DNA of 64,000 nt from Pseudomonas sp. URMO17WK12:I2 (GTDB lineage Bacteria; Pseudomonadota; Gammaproteobacteria; Pseudomonadales; Pseudomonadaceae). A program made the position numbers and the translations under genes. Shown in pieces: positions 35,814 through 44,687 of the stretch. The notes below the pieces were generated by a model. The model saw only the letters and a list, made by a program, of their open reading frames with translations, ran no database searches and had not been told where the DNA came from. How positions within the stretch are numbered: position 1 is the stretch's first letter; every line of letters starts with the position of its first letter. The stretch spans positions 682,001-746,000 of the forward strand of contig NZ_QKYW01000001.1 in NCBI RefSeq assembly GCF_003253735.1, in the 5' to 3' direction.

Positions 35814-37745
35814 ATGAAACCAGCCGACGATTTCGTCCAGGCCGGCAAGACGGCGGTACGCCAGAACGTCCATGGCACCATGGAGTTCCTGCAGAAATTC
35901 CCGCCCTTCAACCAGATGGATAGCGCGCACCTCGCCTATCTGGTCGAACATTGCCAGCTGCGCTTCTACGGCGAAGACGAGGTGATCATCCACCCCGATG
36001 ACGGCCCGGTAGAGCACCTGTACATCGTCAAGCAGGGCCGCGTGCACGGCCAGCGCCCCCATTCGGCGCGACGCGGCACGGAAACCACCTTCGAGATCAC
36101 CAGCGGCGAGTGTTTTCCCATGGCCGCGCTGATCGGCGAGCGCGCCACCCGCACCGCCCATTTGGCCGCCGAAGACACCTTCTGCCTGCTGCTCGACAAA
36201 GCCGCCTTCACACGGCTGTTCAGCCAATCCACCCCGTTGCGCGATTTCGCCCTGCGCGGCGTCAGCAGCCTGCTCGACCAGGTCAACCAGCAGGTGCAGA
36301 TGCGCGCGGTGGAAACCCTTGGCTCGCAGTACTCGCTCGACACGCGCCTGGGCGAACTGGCGATGCGTCAACCGATCTCCTGCGCCCCGCAAATGCCGCT
36401 GCGCGACGCTGTGCGGCTGATGCACGAACAGCAGGTCGGCAGCATCGTCATCGTCGACACCGGCCTGCGCCCGCAAGGCATCTTCACCCTGCGCGATCTG
36501 CGCCGCGCGGTGGCCGACGGCAGCTCCCTGGAACAACCGATCAGCAGCCTGATGACCCAGGCGCCGTTTCATCTGCCGCCGAACGCCAGCGCCTTCGACG
36601 CCGCCATCGCCATGACCGAGCGGCATATCGCCCACGTCTGCCTGGTGGAACAGGGCAAGCTGTGCGGCGTGGTGTCCGAGCGCGACCTGTTCTCCCTGCA
36701 GCGCGTCGACCTGGTGCACCTGGCGCGCACCATCCGCCACGCCGGCCGGGTGGAAACCCTCACGGCGCTGCGCGATGACATCCGCCAATTGGTCGACCGC
36801 ATGCTCGCCCACGGCGCCAGCGCCAGCCAGATCACCCATATCGTCACCCTGCTCAACGACCACACCGTGTGCCGGGTGATCGAGCTGACCATCGAAGACC
36901 TGGGCGATCCGGGCATACCGTTCACCTGGCTGTGCTTCGGTAGCGAAGGCCGGCGCGAGCAGACCCTGCACACCGACCAGGACAACGGCATGCTTTTCGA
37001 GGCCGGGAGCAACGTGCAGGCCGCCGAGATTCGCGGCCGCCTGCTGCCGCTGGCCATGGAGATCAATCAGCGCCTGGCGCGCTGCGGCTTCACCCTGTGC
37101 AAGGGCGACATCATGGCCGGCAACCCGCAGCTGTGCCTGTCGCGTCAGGAGTGGTCGAAACGCTTTGCCGGATTCGTGCGCGAAGCCTCGCCGGAAAACC
37201 TGCTGGCCTCGACCATCTACTTCGACCTGCGCACCGTCTGGGGCGATGCCAGCGGCTGCGAAAAACTGCGCGACGAGCTGCTCGGGCAGATCGCCGACAA
37301 CCGCCTGTTCCAACGCATGATGGCCGAGAACGCCCTGCGCCAGCGGCCGCCGGTGGGGCGCTTCCGGGATTTCGTGGTGGCCCGGCGTGGCGCCGAGAAG
37401 GACACCCTGGACCTCAAGTCCCAGGGCCTTACGCCTTTCGTCGACGGCGCCCGCCTGCTGGCCCTGGCCCACGGCATCAAGGCCTGCAACACCCAACAAC
37501 GTCTGCGCGAGCTGAGCGAGCGCGGAGTGATCGACGCGCTGGACGGTGCCGCTTACGAGGAGGCCTACCACTTCATCCAGCAGACGCGCCTGCAACAGCA
37601 CCAACTGCAAGCGCGCCAGGGCCAGCCTTACTCCAACCGCCTCGACCCGGACAGCCTCAACCACCTGGATCGGCGCATCCTGCGTGAGTCCTTCCGTCAG
37701 GCCCAGCGCCTGCAAACCAGCCTGGGGCTACGCTACCAGTTATGA
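35814..37745 (+). CDS. DUF294 nucleotidyltransferase-like protein with cNMP-binding and CBS domains
   Basis: 643 residues. Order: cyclic-nucleotide-binding-like domain (about 30-140, EDEVIIHPDDGPVEHLYIVKQGRV), a CBS pair (about 170-290), then the DUF294 nucleotidyltransferase (CFGSEGRREQTLHTDQDNGM, the GSxGRxE...DxD pattern) and its C-terminal domain. Proteins of this plan are thought to sense nucleotides and modify a partner, like GlnD-type enzymes; in Pseudomonas they are often next to acetate genes. It overlaps the exonuclease gene downstream by four bases. ATG 35814 with AAGGA upstream is preferred to ATG 35781. Confidence 0.87.
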   Translation: MKPADDFVQAGKTAVRQNVHGTMEFLQKFPPFNQMDSAHLAYLVEHCQLRFYGEDEVIIHPDDGPVEHLYIVKQGRVHGQRPHSARRGTETTFEITSGECFPMAALIGERATRTAHLAAEDTFCLLLDKAAFTRLFSQSTPLRDFALRGVSSLLDQVNQQVQMRAVETLGSQYSLDTRLGELAMRQPISCAPQMPLRDAVRLMHEQQVGSIVIVDTGLRPQGIFTLRDLRRAVADGSSLEQPISSLMTQAPFHLPPNASAFDAAIAMTERHIAHVCLVEQGKLCGVVSERDLFSLQRVDLVHLARTIRHAGRVETLTALRDDIRQLVDRMLAHGASASQITHIVTLLNDHTVCRVIELTIEDLGDPGIPFTWLCFGSEGRREQTLHTDQDNGMLFEAGSNVQAAEIRGRLLPLAMEINQRLARCGFTLCKGDIMAGNPQLCLSRQEWSKRFAGFVREASPENLLASTIYFDLRTVWGDASGCEKLRDELLGQIADNRLFQRMMAENALRQRPPVGRFRDFVVARRGAEKDTLDLKSQGLTPFVDGARLLALAHGIKACNTQQRLRELSERGVIDALDGAAYEEAYHFIQQTRLQQHQLQARQGQPYSNRLDPDSLNHLDRRILRESFRQAQRLQTSLGLRYQL

Positions 37746-38449
37746 ATGCCCTCTCCTGGCTGACCCGCCGCCGCACCACCCTGCCCGCCGATCAGCAGCA
37801 ACGCTGCGCCGTCCTGCCCGCCCCCCGGGCAGCGGATGACACGCCACTTGCCCAGCAGCGCCTGGTGGTGCTCGACCTGGAAACCAGTGGCCTGGACACC
37901 AAACGCGACGAGGTACTGTCGATTGGCGCCGTGATTATCGACGGCGGTGCCATCCAGCTCGGCGAGCAGTTCGAATGCACCCTGCAGCGCGACGGCCACA
38001 CCGTCAGCGCCAGCGTGCTGATCCATGGCCTGGCGCCCAGTGCTATCGCCGCCGGCATCGAGCCTGCCGAAGCGCTGCTGGCATTCATGGAATTTCTCGG
38101 CGACAGCCCGCTGCTGGCCTTTCACGCGGGTTTCGACCAACGCATGCTGGCCCGCGCCCTCAAGGACATCCTCAACCTGCGCCTGCGCCACCCTTTCTAT
38201 GACGTCGCCGAGCTGGCACCGATGCTCTGCCCCCAGGCGGACATCCGCAACGGCGGCCTGGACGACTGGACCGCGCATTTCGCTCTGCAGGTCGGCCAAC
38301 GCCATCATGCCAGCGCCGATGCCCTGGTCACCGCCGAGCTGGCGCTGATCCTGTTCAGCCGCGCGCGCAAGCAACAGGCCGACAGCCTCAAGGCGCTGGA
38401 GCAGCGCCTGAAGAGCTGGCGGCAGCGCTTGCAGGGACATTCGCTCTAG
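37742..38449 (+). CDS. DnaQ-like 3'-5' exonuclease
   Basis: 235 residues. DEDDh exonuclease: VVLDLETSGLDTKRDEVLSIG (DxE), LLAFHAGFDQRML (second Asp) and HHASADALVTAELAL (H-x4-D). It is related to the epsilon subunit of DNA polymerase III but is a separate protein of the type found paired with cNMP/CBS/DUF294 proteins. Its ATG overlaps the upstream stop (ATGA), so the two are translationally coupled and likely work together. Its substrate (DNA or RNA) is not known. Confidence 0.88.
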   Translation: MNALSWLTRRRTTLPADQQQRCAVLPAPRAADDTPLAQQRLVVLDLETSGLDTKRDEVLSIGAVIIDGGAIQLGEQFECTLQRDGHTVSASVLIHGLAPSAIAAGIEPAEALLAFMEFLGDSPLLAFHAGFDQRMLARALKDILNLRLRHPFYDVAELAPMLCPQADIRNGGLDDWTAHFALQVGQRHHASADALVTAELALILFSRARKQQADSLKALEQRLKSWRQRLQGHSL

Positions 38450-38535
38450 TTACAGACCCTTCCGGGCCATGGAATTGTTTGCCGGTTCGTAGCCGGCGGT
38501 TGAGCGCAGCGATACTCAGGAAGGGCGACGCCGCA

Positions 38536-39843
38536 TTACAAGTCGCGCATCAGCAGCGCAAAGCGCAGATCCACTTCGGGCGGCACCGGCAGGTACATCA
38601 CGTGACCATCGCCGGGGGCCACGCCAACCGCATCGCCGGCGCGGCTTTCCAGATGCTCCAGGGTGAAACGCCGGTTGCCCTCAGGCGTCATCAGCTCCAT
38701 GCCGTCGCCCACCGAGAAACGGTTCTTTACCCGTACTTCGGCCAGTTCGCCACGGCGCTGGCCAGTCAGCTCACCAACGAACTGCTGGCGATCGGACAGC
38801 GAGCTGCCGTGCTGATAGTTCTGGTATTCGTCGTGCACATGGCGACGCAGGAAGCCTTCGGTGTAGCCGCGGTGGGCGAGTGATTCCAGGCTGTCTATCA
38901 GCCCGCGGTCGAAGGGCCGGCCGGCCAGCGCGTCGTCGATGGCCTGGCGGTACACCTGGGCGGTGCGGGCGCAGTAGTAATGGCTCTTGGTGCGCCCTTC
39001 GATCTTTAGCGAGTGCACGCCCATCTTCACCAACTGCTCGACGTGCTGCACGGCGCGCAGGTCCCGGGAGTTCATGATGTAGGTGCCGTGCTCGTCCTCG
39101 AAGACCGGCATCTGCTGCTCGCCGTCTTGGAGCACGAACACCTGCTCGCTCGGTGCGCCGATGCCCAGCGTCGGCTCGACCATCCGGACGATCTCGCCCA
39201 GTTCGTTTTCGCCCGCCGCCTTGACGTCGTACTGCCAGCGGCAGGCGTTGGTGCAGGCGCCCTGGTTGGGGTCGCGGCGGTTGAGGTAGCCGGACAGCAG
39301 GCAGCGCCCCGAATAGGCCATGCACAGCGCACCGTGGACGAACACTTCCAGCTCCATGTCCGGCACCTGGGTGCGGATCTCCTCGATCTCGCCGAGCGAC
39401 AGCTCCCGTGACAGGATCACCCGTTCCAGGCCTTGCCCCTGCCAGAACGCCACGCTGGCCCAGTTCACCGCGTTGGCCTGCACCGAGAGGTGGATGGGCA
39501 TCTGGGGATAACGGCCGCGCACCAGCATGATCAGCCCGGGGTCGGACATGATCAGTGCGTCCGGCGCCATGTCGATCACCGGCTGCAGATCGTCGAGAAA
39601 GGTCTTCAGCTTGGCGTTGTGCGGTGCGATGTTGACCACTACGTAGAAGCGCTTGTCCAGCACGTGCGCTTCACGAATGCCCTGGGCCAGGTTGGCGTGG
39701 TCGAACTCGTTGTTGCGCACCCGCAGGCTGTAGCGTGGCTGCCCGGCATACACCGCATCAGCGCCGTAGGCGAATGCGTAGCGCATGTTCTTCAGGCTGC
39801 CCGCCGGTGACAGCAGTTCGGGACGAAACGGTTGGCTGGACAT
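38536..39843 (-). CDS. trhP: U32-family tRNA hydroxylation protein TrhP (YegQ)
   Basis: 435 residues. The barrel starts PELLSPAGSLKNMRYAFAYGADAVYAG, the U32 signature, and four cysteines in CMAYSGRCLLSGYLNRRDPN plus GACTNAC form the metal-cluster site. TrhP works with prephenate to hydroxylate U34 of certain tRNAs (ho5U). The gene is a single unit after a convergent gap with the exonuclease gene. E. coli YegQ is close in length (about 450). The peptidase name of the family is historical. Confidence 0.9.
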   Translation of the reverse strand: MSSQPFRPELLSPAGSLKNMRYAFAYGADAVYAGQPRYSLRVRNNEFDHANLAQGIREAHVLDKRFYVVVNIAPHNAKLKTFLDDLQPVIDMAPDALIMSDPGLIMLVRGRYPQMPIHLSVQANAVNWASVAFWQGQGLERVILSRELSLGEIEEIRTQVPDMELEVFVHGALCMAYSGRCLLSGYLNRRDPNQGACTNACRWQYDVKAAGENELGEIVRMVEPTLGIGAPSEQVFVLQDGEQQMPVFEDEHGTYIMNSRDLRAVQHVEQLVKMGVHSLKIEGRTKSHYYCARTAQVYRQAIDDALAGRPFDRGLIDSLESLAHRGYTEGFLRRHVHDEYQNYQHGSSLSDRQQFVGELTGQRRGELAEVRVKNRFSVGDGMELMTPEGNRRFTLEHLESRAGDAVGVAPGDGHVMYLPVPPEVDLRFALLMRDL

Positions 39844-40052
39844 GGCGGAACGAGCTCGCGGAAAAAAGCAGGGCCGGCGATTCTAGAAACCCCGGCCCCA
39901 CCAACCATTGATCCATGTCTATGCCCGCGCAACCTGCCTCAGTGAGCGTCGGTTATCGCGGCACAGCGGCTCCGGCGCGGGAAACAACCGGGCGATGAAA
40001 CGCGCCAGCTGCCGTCCGGCACGGCGCTCCTCGCGCAAACCAAGGCACCCGC

Positions 40053-40355
40053 TCATCGCCGGTACCACAGGCGAAAGAAGCCCAGGGCGAACAACAGGGC
40101 GACCTGCATCATGGCCACGCACAGTTGCAGGAACGATTGCACCGAGCTGTTGGCCGCGGCATCGGTCACTCCCGTCAGGCCGTTCCAGAACGGCTCGGGC
40201 AACAGGTGCAAACCCAGCTGAGCGAACGGCCAGCCGGTGAGCATCATCAGCTCGATCCAGTCGAAGCGGCCGACGAACATCATGGCGATCAGCAACACAC
40301 CGGCGATGCACAGGCCGAGGAAGAAACAGGCAGAAAATTGCAGTAGGACGCGCAT
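40053..40355 (-). CDS. Small inner-membrane protein of unknown function
   Basis: 100 residues with two or three membrane segments (LLQFSACFFLGLCIAGVLLIAMMF and FLQLCVAMMQVALLFALGFF). I recognise no domain. The ATG at 40355 has GGAG six bases upstream, so it is preferred to ATG 40367. It lies 43 bp below creD and is probably the last gene of the creB-creC-CBS-creD transcript. After it, 39844-40052 shows no further feature. Confidence 0.7.
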   Translation of the reverse strand: MRVLLQFSACFFLGLCIAGVLLIAMMFVGRFDWIELMMLTGWPFAQLGLHLLPEPFWNGLTGVTDAAANSSVQSFLQLCVAMMQVALLFALGFFRLWYRR

Positions 40356-40398
40356 GGCAGTCTCCATGGGGCGTGCGCCTGGCACGCCCCGGCAAGGG

Positions 40399-41748
40399 TC
40401 AGGACGCGGTGGTTGCGCTGCTGGCGGGGCGGCCGACGCCATACCAGTCGAGCTTGCGGGTCAGCACCATCACGCAGCCCAGCACGCCGAATACCAGCAG
40501 CGAGCCCATCAGCAGGGCGTAGTCCTCGGCGCTCAGCAGGCCGTACAGCAGGCCATACAGGGCCGCCAGCAAGGCGCCGAAGAGCGCCCCGCGCAGCCAG
40601 CTACGCAACACACTGCTGACGTAGAAGGTGTTCAGCGCCACGCAGCCCAGGGCAGACAGGCCGTAAGCGACGGCAAAGCCCAGGTGCTCGGAAAGCGACA
40701 GCAACAACAGGTAGAACAGCGCCATCGACAAGCCCACCAGGGCGTACTGCACCGGGTGCACGGCCATGCGCTTGAGCACTTCGAAGAGAAAGAACACCGC
40801 GAAAGTCAGGGTGATGAACAGCAGCGCATACTTGATCGCCCGGTCGGCCTTCAGGTACTGGTCCACCGGATCGATGAAGCTCACCCCGAACGCACGGCTC
40901 TGCATCGCCGAACAGGAGCCGCTGACGCAGCTGCTGAGGGCATCTTCCATGTCGGTGGCAAAGAAACTGGTCTGCCACTTGGCGCTAAAGCCCTGCTCGC
41001 TCACCTCACGCTGGCTCGGCAGGAACTCGCCGACGAAGCTGGGGTGCGGCCAGTCCGAACGCAGCATCACCTGGCTCTCACGGCCGACCGGGGTGATGCT
41101 CAGTTGCTCGGTGCCTTGCAGCTTCAGGTCGAAGGCGAACGTGTAGGTCTGCTCTTCGCGGCGGTCATGTGCCGGCAGCGCCACATGCACACCGCTGCCG
41201 AAGCTGTCGTCGCCACTACCGGGTTCGAAACTCAGGCTGGTGCCATTGAGCTGCAGCTTGAGGTCATTGCCGATGCCACGCACATCGCTGATGCCGACTG
41301 CAATGAAGGGCTCGCCAAACCAGTAGGCGTCGACGTCGCTGATGCCGTAATTGGCCGGCACCTTGAACTCGCCGTTTATCTGGCTATCGCTGTGGTACAG
41401 GCGCGCCTGGTAGATGCCGCGGTAACGCAGCTCGGTGCGCACATCACCGTCGAGCACGAAACGCTCCGGCAGAAAGTAAAGGCGCCCTTGCTCGATCGAC
41501 TCTTCCTGATAACGCTCTTCGCTGTCCTTGCGGGTTTTCCAGGTCAGCACCTTCTTGCGATACGGCACCACCATGATCGGCCCGGTGACCTGCTGGGCAT
41601 AACTGGAACTGCGGGCAATATCGCGCAGCACGTCATCGCGCGCGCCTTGGCGCTCGTTGACCAGGCCATTGATCAACAACAGTGGAATCATCAACAGCAG
41701 AATCAGCAGGGCAATGGTGCCCAGTTTGAATAGCAGGCTTCGGTTCAT
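40399..41748 (-). CDS. creD: Inner-membrane protein CreD
   Basis: 449 residues. One N-terminal membrane segment, a large periplasmic domain (LYFLPERFVLDGDVRTELRYRGIYQARLY) and a C-terminal cluster of helices (YALLFITLTFAVFFLFEVLKR onward) are typical of CreD. It belongs to the CreBC regulon; in pseudomonads and Aeromonas the system links beta-lactam action on the wall to beta-lactamase, biofilm and fitness effects. The ATG at 41748 with GGAG upstream is chosen. It lies 170 bp below a CBS gene that separates it from creC. Confidence 0.93.
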   Translation of the reverse strand: MNRSLLFKLGTIALLILLLMIPLLLINGLVNERQGARDDVLRDIARSSSYAQQVTGPIMVVPYRKKVLTWKTRKDSEERYQEESIEQGRLYFLPERFVLDGDVRTELRYRGIYQARLYHSDSQINGEFKVPANYGISDVDAYWFGEPFIAVGISDVRGIGNDLKLQLNGTSLSFEPGSGDDSFGSGVHVALPAHDRREEQTYTFAFDLKLQGTEQLSITPVGRESQVMLRSDWPHPSFVGEFLPSQREVSEQGFSAKWQTSFFATDMEDALSSCVSGSCSAMQSRAFGVSFIDPVDQYLKADRAIKYALLFITLTFAVFFLFEVLKRMAVHPVQYALVGLSMALFYLLLLSLSEHLGFAVAYGLSALGCVALNTFYVSSVLRSWLRGALFGALLAALYGLLYGLLSAEDYALLMGSLLVFGVLGCVMVLTRKLDWYGVGRPASSATTAS

Positions 41749-41918
41749 GGCACAGCGCTCCGTGCAGTTGGGATGCACGCAGTCTGGCCAGGCCCGGTGG
41801 AGGCAGCATGGAGCGCAGATGGAATTTGTGTGGGGATTTACCGGGGGATTATGGAACCGTACGAGGCCAGGCCAATGGCTGGTGACCTGGCAAAGCGGCT
41901 GCTCGTGCAGCCGCTGAA

Positions 41919-42356
41919 TCATTCACCGCGGATGTACTGTTCCAGATGCTGAATCAGGTTTTCCTGGTGGCTGATGATGTCCTTGACCAGGTCACCGATC
42001 GACAGCAGGCCGATCAGGCGGCCGTCTTCGACGACGGGCAGGTGGCGTAGGCGACCGTTGGTCATCAGTTCCATGCAATGCCGGGCATCTTCGCCTGGCG
42101 TCACGGTAATGACCTTGCCGGTCATGATGTCGCTGACTTTCAGATTGGCTGGCGAGCGTTCCTGCACTGCAACCTTGCGCACGTAGTCACGCTCGCTGAC
42201 GATGCCGGCCAGTCTCTCGCCCTCGAGCACCACCAAGGCGCCAATGCCCTTCTCGGCCATCAGTTTCATCGCAGCGAACACGCTGCTGTCGGGCGTGACG
42301 CTGTAAACGTTGGATATCGGCTTGCTCTTGAGCACTTCAGCCACGGTCTTTTTCAT
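41919..42356 (-). CDS. CBS-domain pair protein
   Basis: 145 residues, made almost wholly of two CBS motifs: NVYSVTPDSSVFAAMKLMAEKGIGALVVLEG and MTGKVITVTPGEDARHCMELMTNGRLRHLPVVEDG. Such free CBS pairs bind adenosine ligands (AMP, ATP or SAM) and act as sensors. It is placed between creC (121 bp upstream) and creD (170 bp downstream) on the same strand. Whether it belongs to the Cre system functionally is unknown. Confidence 0.88.
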   Translation of the reverse strand: MKKTVAEVLKSKPISNVYSVTPDSSVFAAMKLMAEKGIGALVVLEGERLAGIVSERDYVRKVAVQERSPANLKVSDIMTGKVITVTPGEDARHCMELMTNGRLRHLPVVEDGRLIGLLSIGDLVKDIISHQENLIQHLEQYIRGE

Positions 42357-42477
42357 GCGCGTCTTCCTGTCCCGGTAGATTGGCGAACGGCTTCAGAATA
42401 GCCAAAGTGCGGGCATCTGTACGCATCGTGTTTGCGACAAGTCGCCGCCAGCATCGCCGAGGTCGCAGCCACAGCGC

Positions 42478-43899
42478 CTAACGCGGGAAGCTCAAGCGCA
42501 CTTCCACGCCATCATCGACGTTGGCGATGCTCAGCGCCGCACCATGCAGTTGCGCCACCTCCTGTACGAAGTTGAGCCCCAGGCCGGTGCTCTTGCGCCC
42601 GGTAGCCGGGCGCGCCAGGGAATAGAAACGCTCGGTGAGGCGCGCCAAGGCGTAGTCGGGAATGGCCGGCCCTTGATTGAACAGACACAGTTGCAGGAAC
42701 TGCTCATCCGCCTCGCAAGCGAAGCGAATCAAGCCACCAGGCGGGGTGAAATCCAGCGCATTGTCGAGCAGGTTGCTCAGTGCCTGGCGCAGCAGGAAGC
42801 GCTCGCCAAGCAGCGTCTGCGAGGCATCCACCCGGTTATCCACATGCACTTGACGCTGTTCGATGCGCGCCATCTGGGCGTGCACCAGCTCGTCGAGCAT
42901 GGCTTGCAGCGGTACGGCGACGCGCTCCTCGAGGCCCTGGCGCTGCTCGACCTGCGCCAGGTGCAGCAGGCGCTCGACCAGGTTCTGCAGGCGCTCGCCT
43001 TCCTCGCTGATATTGGCCACGAAACGCTGGCGCTGGGCCGCAGGCATGTCGGCCTCCAACAGCTCGGCGGCGCCACGAATCGCCGCCAGCGGGCTCTTCA
43101 GTTCGTGGGTCAGGGTGTGCACGTAACGCTCGACGTAGGCCTTGCCCTCCAGCTCGGTGCGCATGCGCTCCACCGCCTGAGCCAGTTGCCCGAGTTCGCC
43201 GCCACGCACCTGGGGCAACTCGGTCCGCTGCCCCTCACTGACGGCCTGTGCATAACGGGTCAGACGGCGCAGCGAGCCGCTGAGCCACCAACTGAGCAAG
43301 CCACCGACCAGCAGGCCCAGGCCGATCAACCCGGCACCCAGCCAGCCGAGGCGCCGCTGCGAACGTTCGATATAGGGCTGCAGTGTGCGGTTGGGCTTGG
43401 CCACCGACACCACGCCAAGAATGCGCTCGCCGTCCACGATCGGCGCGGCCACGTACATCACCGAGGAGTCCGGATCGTTCGGGTCTTCGCGGGTCGAGCG
43501 CACGCCATAGCGGCCGTGAAGGGTCAGGTAGACGTCGTTCCAGCGCGAATAGTCCTGCCCCACCGCCTGGCCGCTGGAGTCGAGCAGCACGATACCGTCG
43601 GCGTCGGTGACATAGATGCGGTGGTTGACCTGGTTCTTCGCCACGCCCCAGATCTGCGCGCCGGGTTGGCGCTGGCCGTAGGCCTTGAGCAATTCGGGTA
43701 GTTGCCCCTGGGCGAGGCGACCTTCGCGTACATCCTCACGCAGCAGCACCGCCAGCAGGTGTGCGGTGTCGACCAGGGTTTCCTCAGTGGACTGGCGCAC
43801 GCCCGGGCGGATTTCGTCCATTACCGTGCTCAGCACGAACCAGCCGGACAGGCCGACGAACAGGAAATAGACCAGGAAAATACGTACACCGAGCGGCAT
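42478..43899 (-). CDS. creC: Sensor histidine kinase CreC
   Basis: 473 residues. Two membrane segments (about 8-27 and 186-206) bound a periplasmic sensor domain; then a HAMP linker, the phosphoacceptor H265 in THELKSPLAAIRG, N-box NLLDNALDFTP and G-box GRKSTGLGLNFV. It phosphorylates CreB in response to wall or metabolic stress; penicillin-binding-protein inhibition is a known trigger of its homologue in P. aeruginosa. It lies 30 bp below creB. Confidence 0.93.
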   Translation of the reverse strand: MPLGVRIFLVYFLFVGLSGWFVLSTVMDEIRPGVRQSTEETLVDTAHLLAVLLREDVREGRLAQGQLPELLKAYGQRQPGAQIWGVAKNQVNHRIYVTDADGIVLLDSSGQAVGQDYSRWNDVYLTLHGRYGVRSTREDPNDPDSSVMYVAAPIVDGERILGVVSVAKPNRTLQPYIERSQRRLGWLGAGLIGLGLLVGGLLSWWLSGSLRRLTRYAQAVSEGQRTELPQVRGGELGQLAQAVERMRTELEGKAYVERYVHTLTHELKSPLAAIRGAAELLEADMPAAQRQRFVANISEEGERLQNLVERLLHLAQVEQRQGLEERVAVPLQAMLDELVHAQMARIEQRQVHVDNRVDASQTLLGERFLLRQALSNLLDNALDFTPPGGLIRFACEADEQFLQLCLFNQGPAIPDYALARLTERFYSLARPATGRKSTGLGLNFVQEVAQLHGAALSIANVDDGVEVRLSFPR

Positions 43900-43929
43900 C
43901 AGCAGCTCTCCTCAATGCGGGGTATGGGC

Positions 43930-44607
43930 CTACTCCAGCTTCAGGCTATAGCCGAGGCCGCGGTGGGTCTGGATCGGCTCGGCCTGCGGCGCAATCTGCC
44001 GCAGCTTGGCGCGCAGGCTCTTGATGTGGCTGTCGATATTGCGTTCGTAGCCCACGTCGGCGGCCACGCCCAGGGCATCGAGCAGTTGCTCGCGGCTGAA
44101 CACCCGCTCGGGCTGGCCGAGCAGGCATTGCAGCAGTTGAAACTCGAGGCGCGTCAGGCTCAGGGGCTGGCCGTGGTAGTCGATGCGCACCCGCTCGCTA
44201 TCCAACCGGAAGGGGCCTTCGGCAGGTTTGGGCAGCACCTCGCGAGGGCTCATTCGCTTGAGAATGGCTTTGACCCGCGCCGCCACTTCACGGGGGCTGA
44301 AGGGCTTGACCACATAATCATCGGCACCGATTTCCAGGCCTACCACCCGGTCGATCTCGTCATTGCGCGCGGTGAGGAACATCACCGGCACATCGGAGAA
44401 GCGCCGCAGCCGCTTGCAGGCCTCGAAGCCGCTGATATCCGGCAAACCGACATCGAGAATCACCAGGTCGAACGCCTCGCGCTCGAGCAGCGCCAGCGCT
44501 TCGCCAGCCAGTGTCGACCAGCGCGTGTTAAAGCCCTCGGCCTGCAGGGCATACACCAGGGTGTCGGCAATGGCGGCTTCATCTTCGACGATCAGGACGG
44601 TCGCCAT
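43930..44607 (-). CDS. creB: Response regulator CreB (OmpR family)
   Basis: 225 residues from the ATG at 44607 (AAGGA 9 bases upstream). Receiver domain with phosphoacceptor D52 in LVILDVGLPD and the conserved K near VVKPFSPRE; C-terminal OmpR winged helix (LTRLEFQLLQCLLGQPERVFSREQ). It is the first gene of the cre group. Directly upstream lies the four-unit DnaA-box array, so promoter control of creB could be affected by whatever binds there. I did not find a clear TTCAC-N6-TTCAC cre-tag. Confidence 0.93.
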   Translation of the reverse strand: MATVLIVEDEAAIADTLVYALQAEGFNTRWSTLAGEALALLEREAFDLVILDVGLPDISGFEACKRLRRFSDVPVMFLTARNDEIDRVVGLEIGADDYVVKPFSPREVAARVKAILKRMSPREVLPKPAEGPFRLDSERVRIDYHGQPLSLTRLEFQLLQCLLGQPERVFSREQLLDALGVAADVGYERNIDSHIKSLRAKLRQIAPQAEPIQTHRGLGYSLKLE

Positions 44608-44687
44608 GGTTGGCATCCTTGCGGCACGTGGGTTGCGGAGCCTGCGCGAGGCCGTTGTCAGCGTCAATAGGTGGGCAAACAGACCAC

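Noticed and set aside
35751..37715. Minus-strand frame of 654 codons opposite the DUF294/CBS gene
   Set aside because: No recognisable domain; the plus frame has cNMP, CBS and nucleotidyltransferase motifs.
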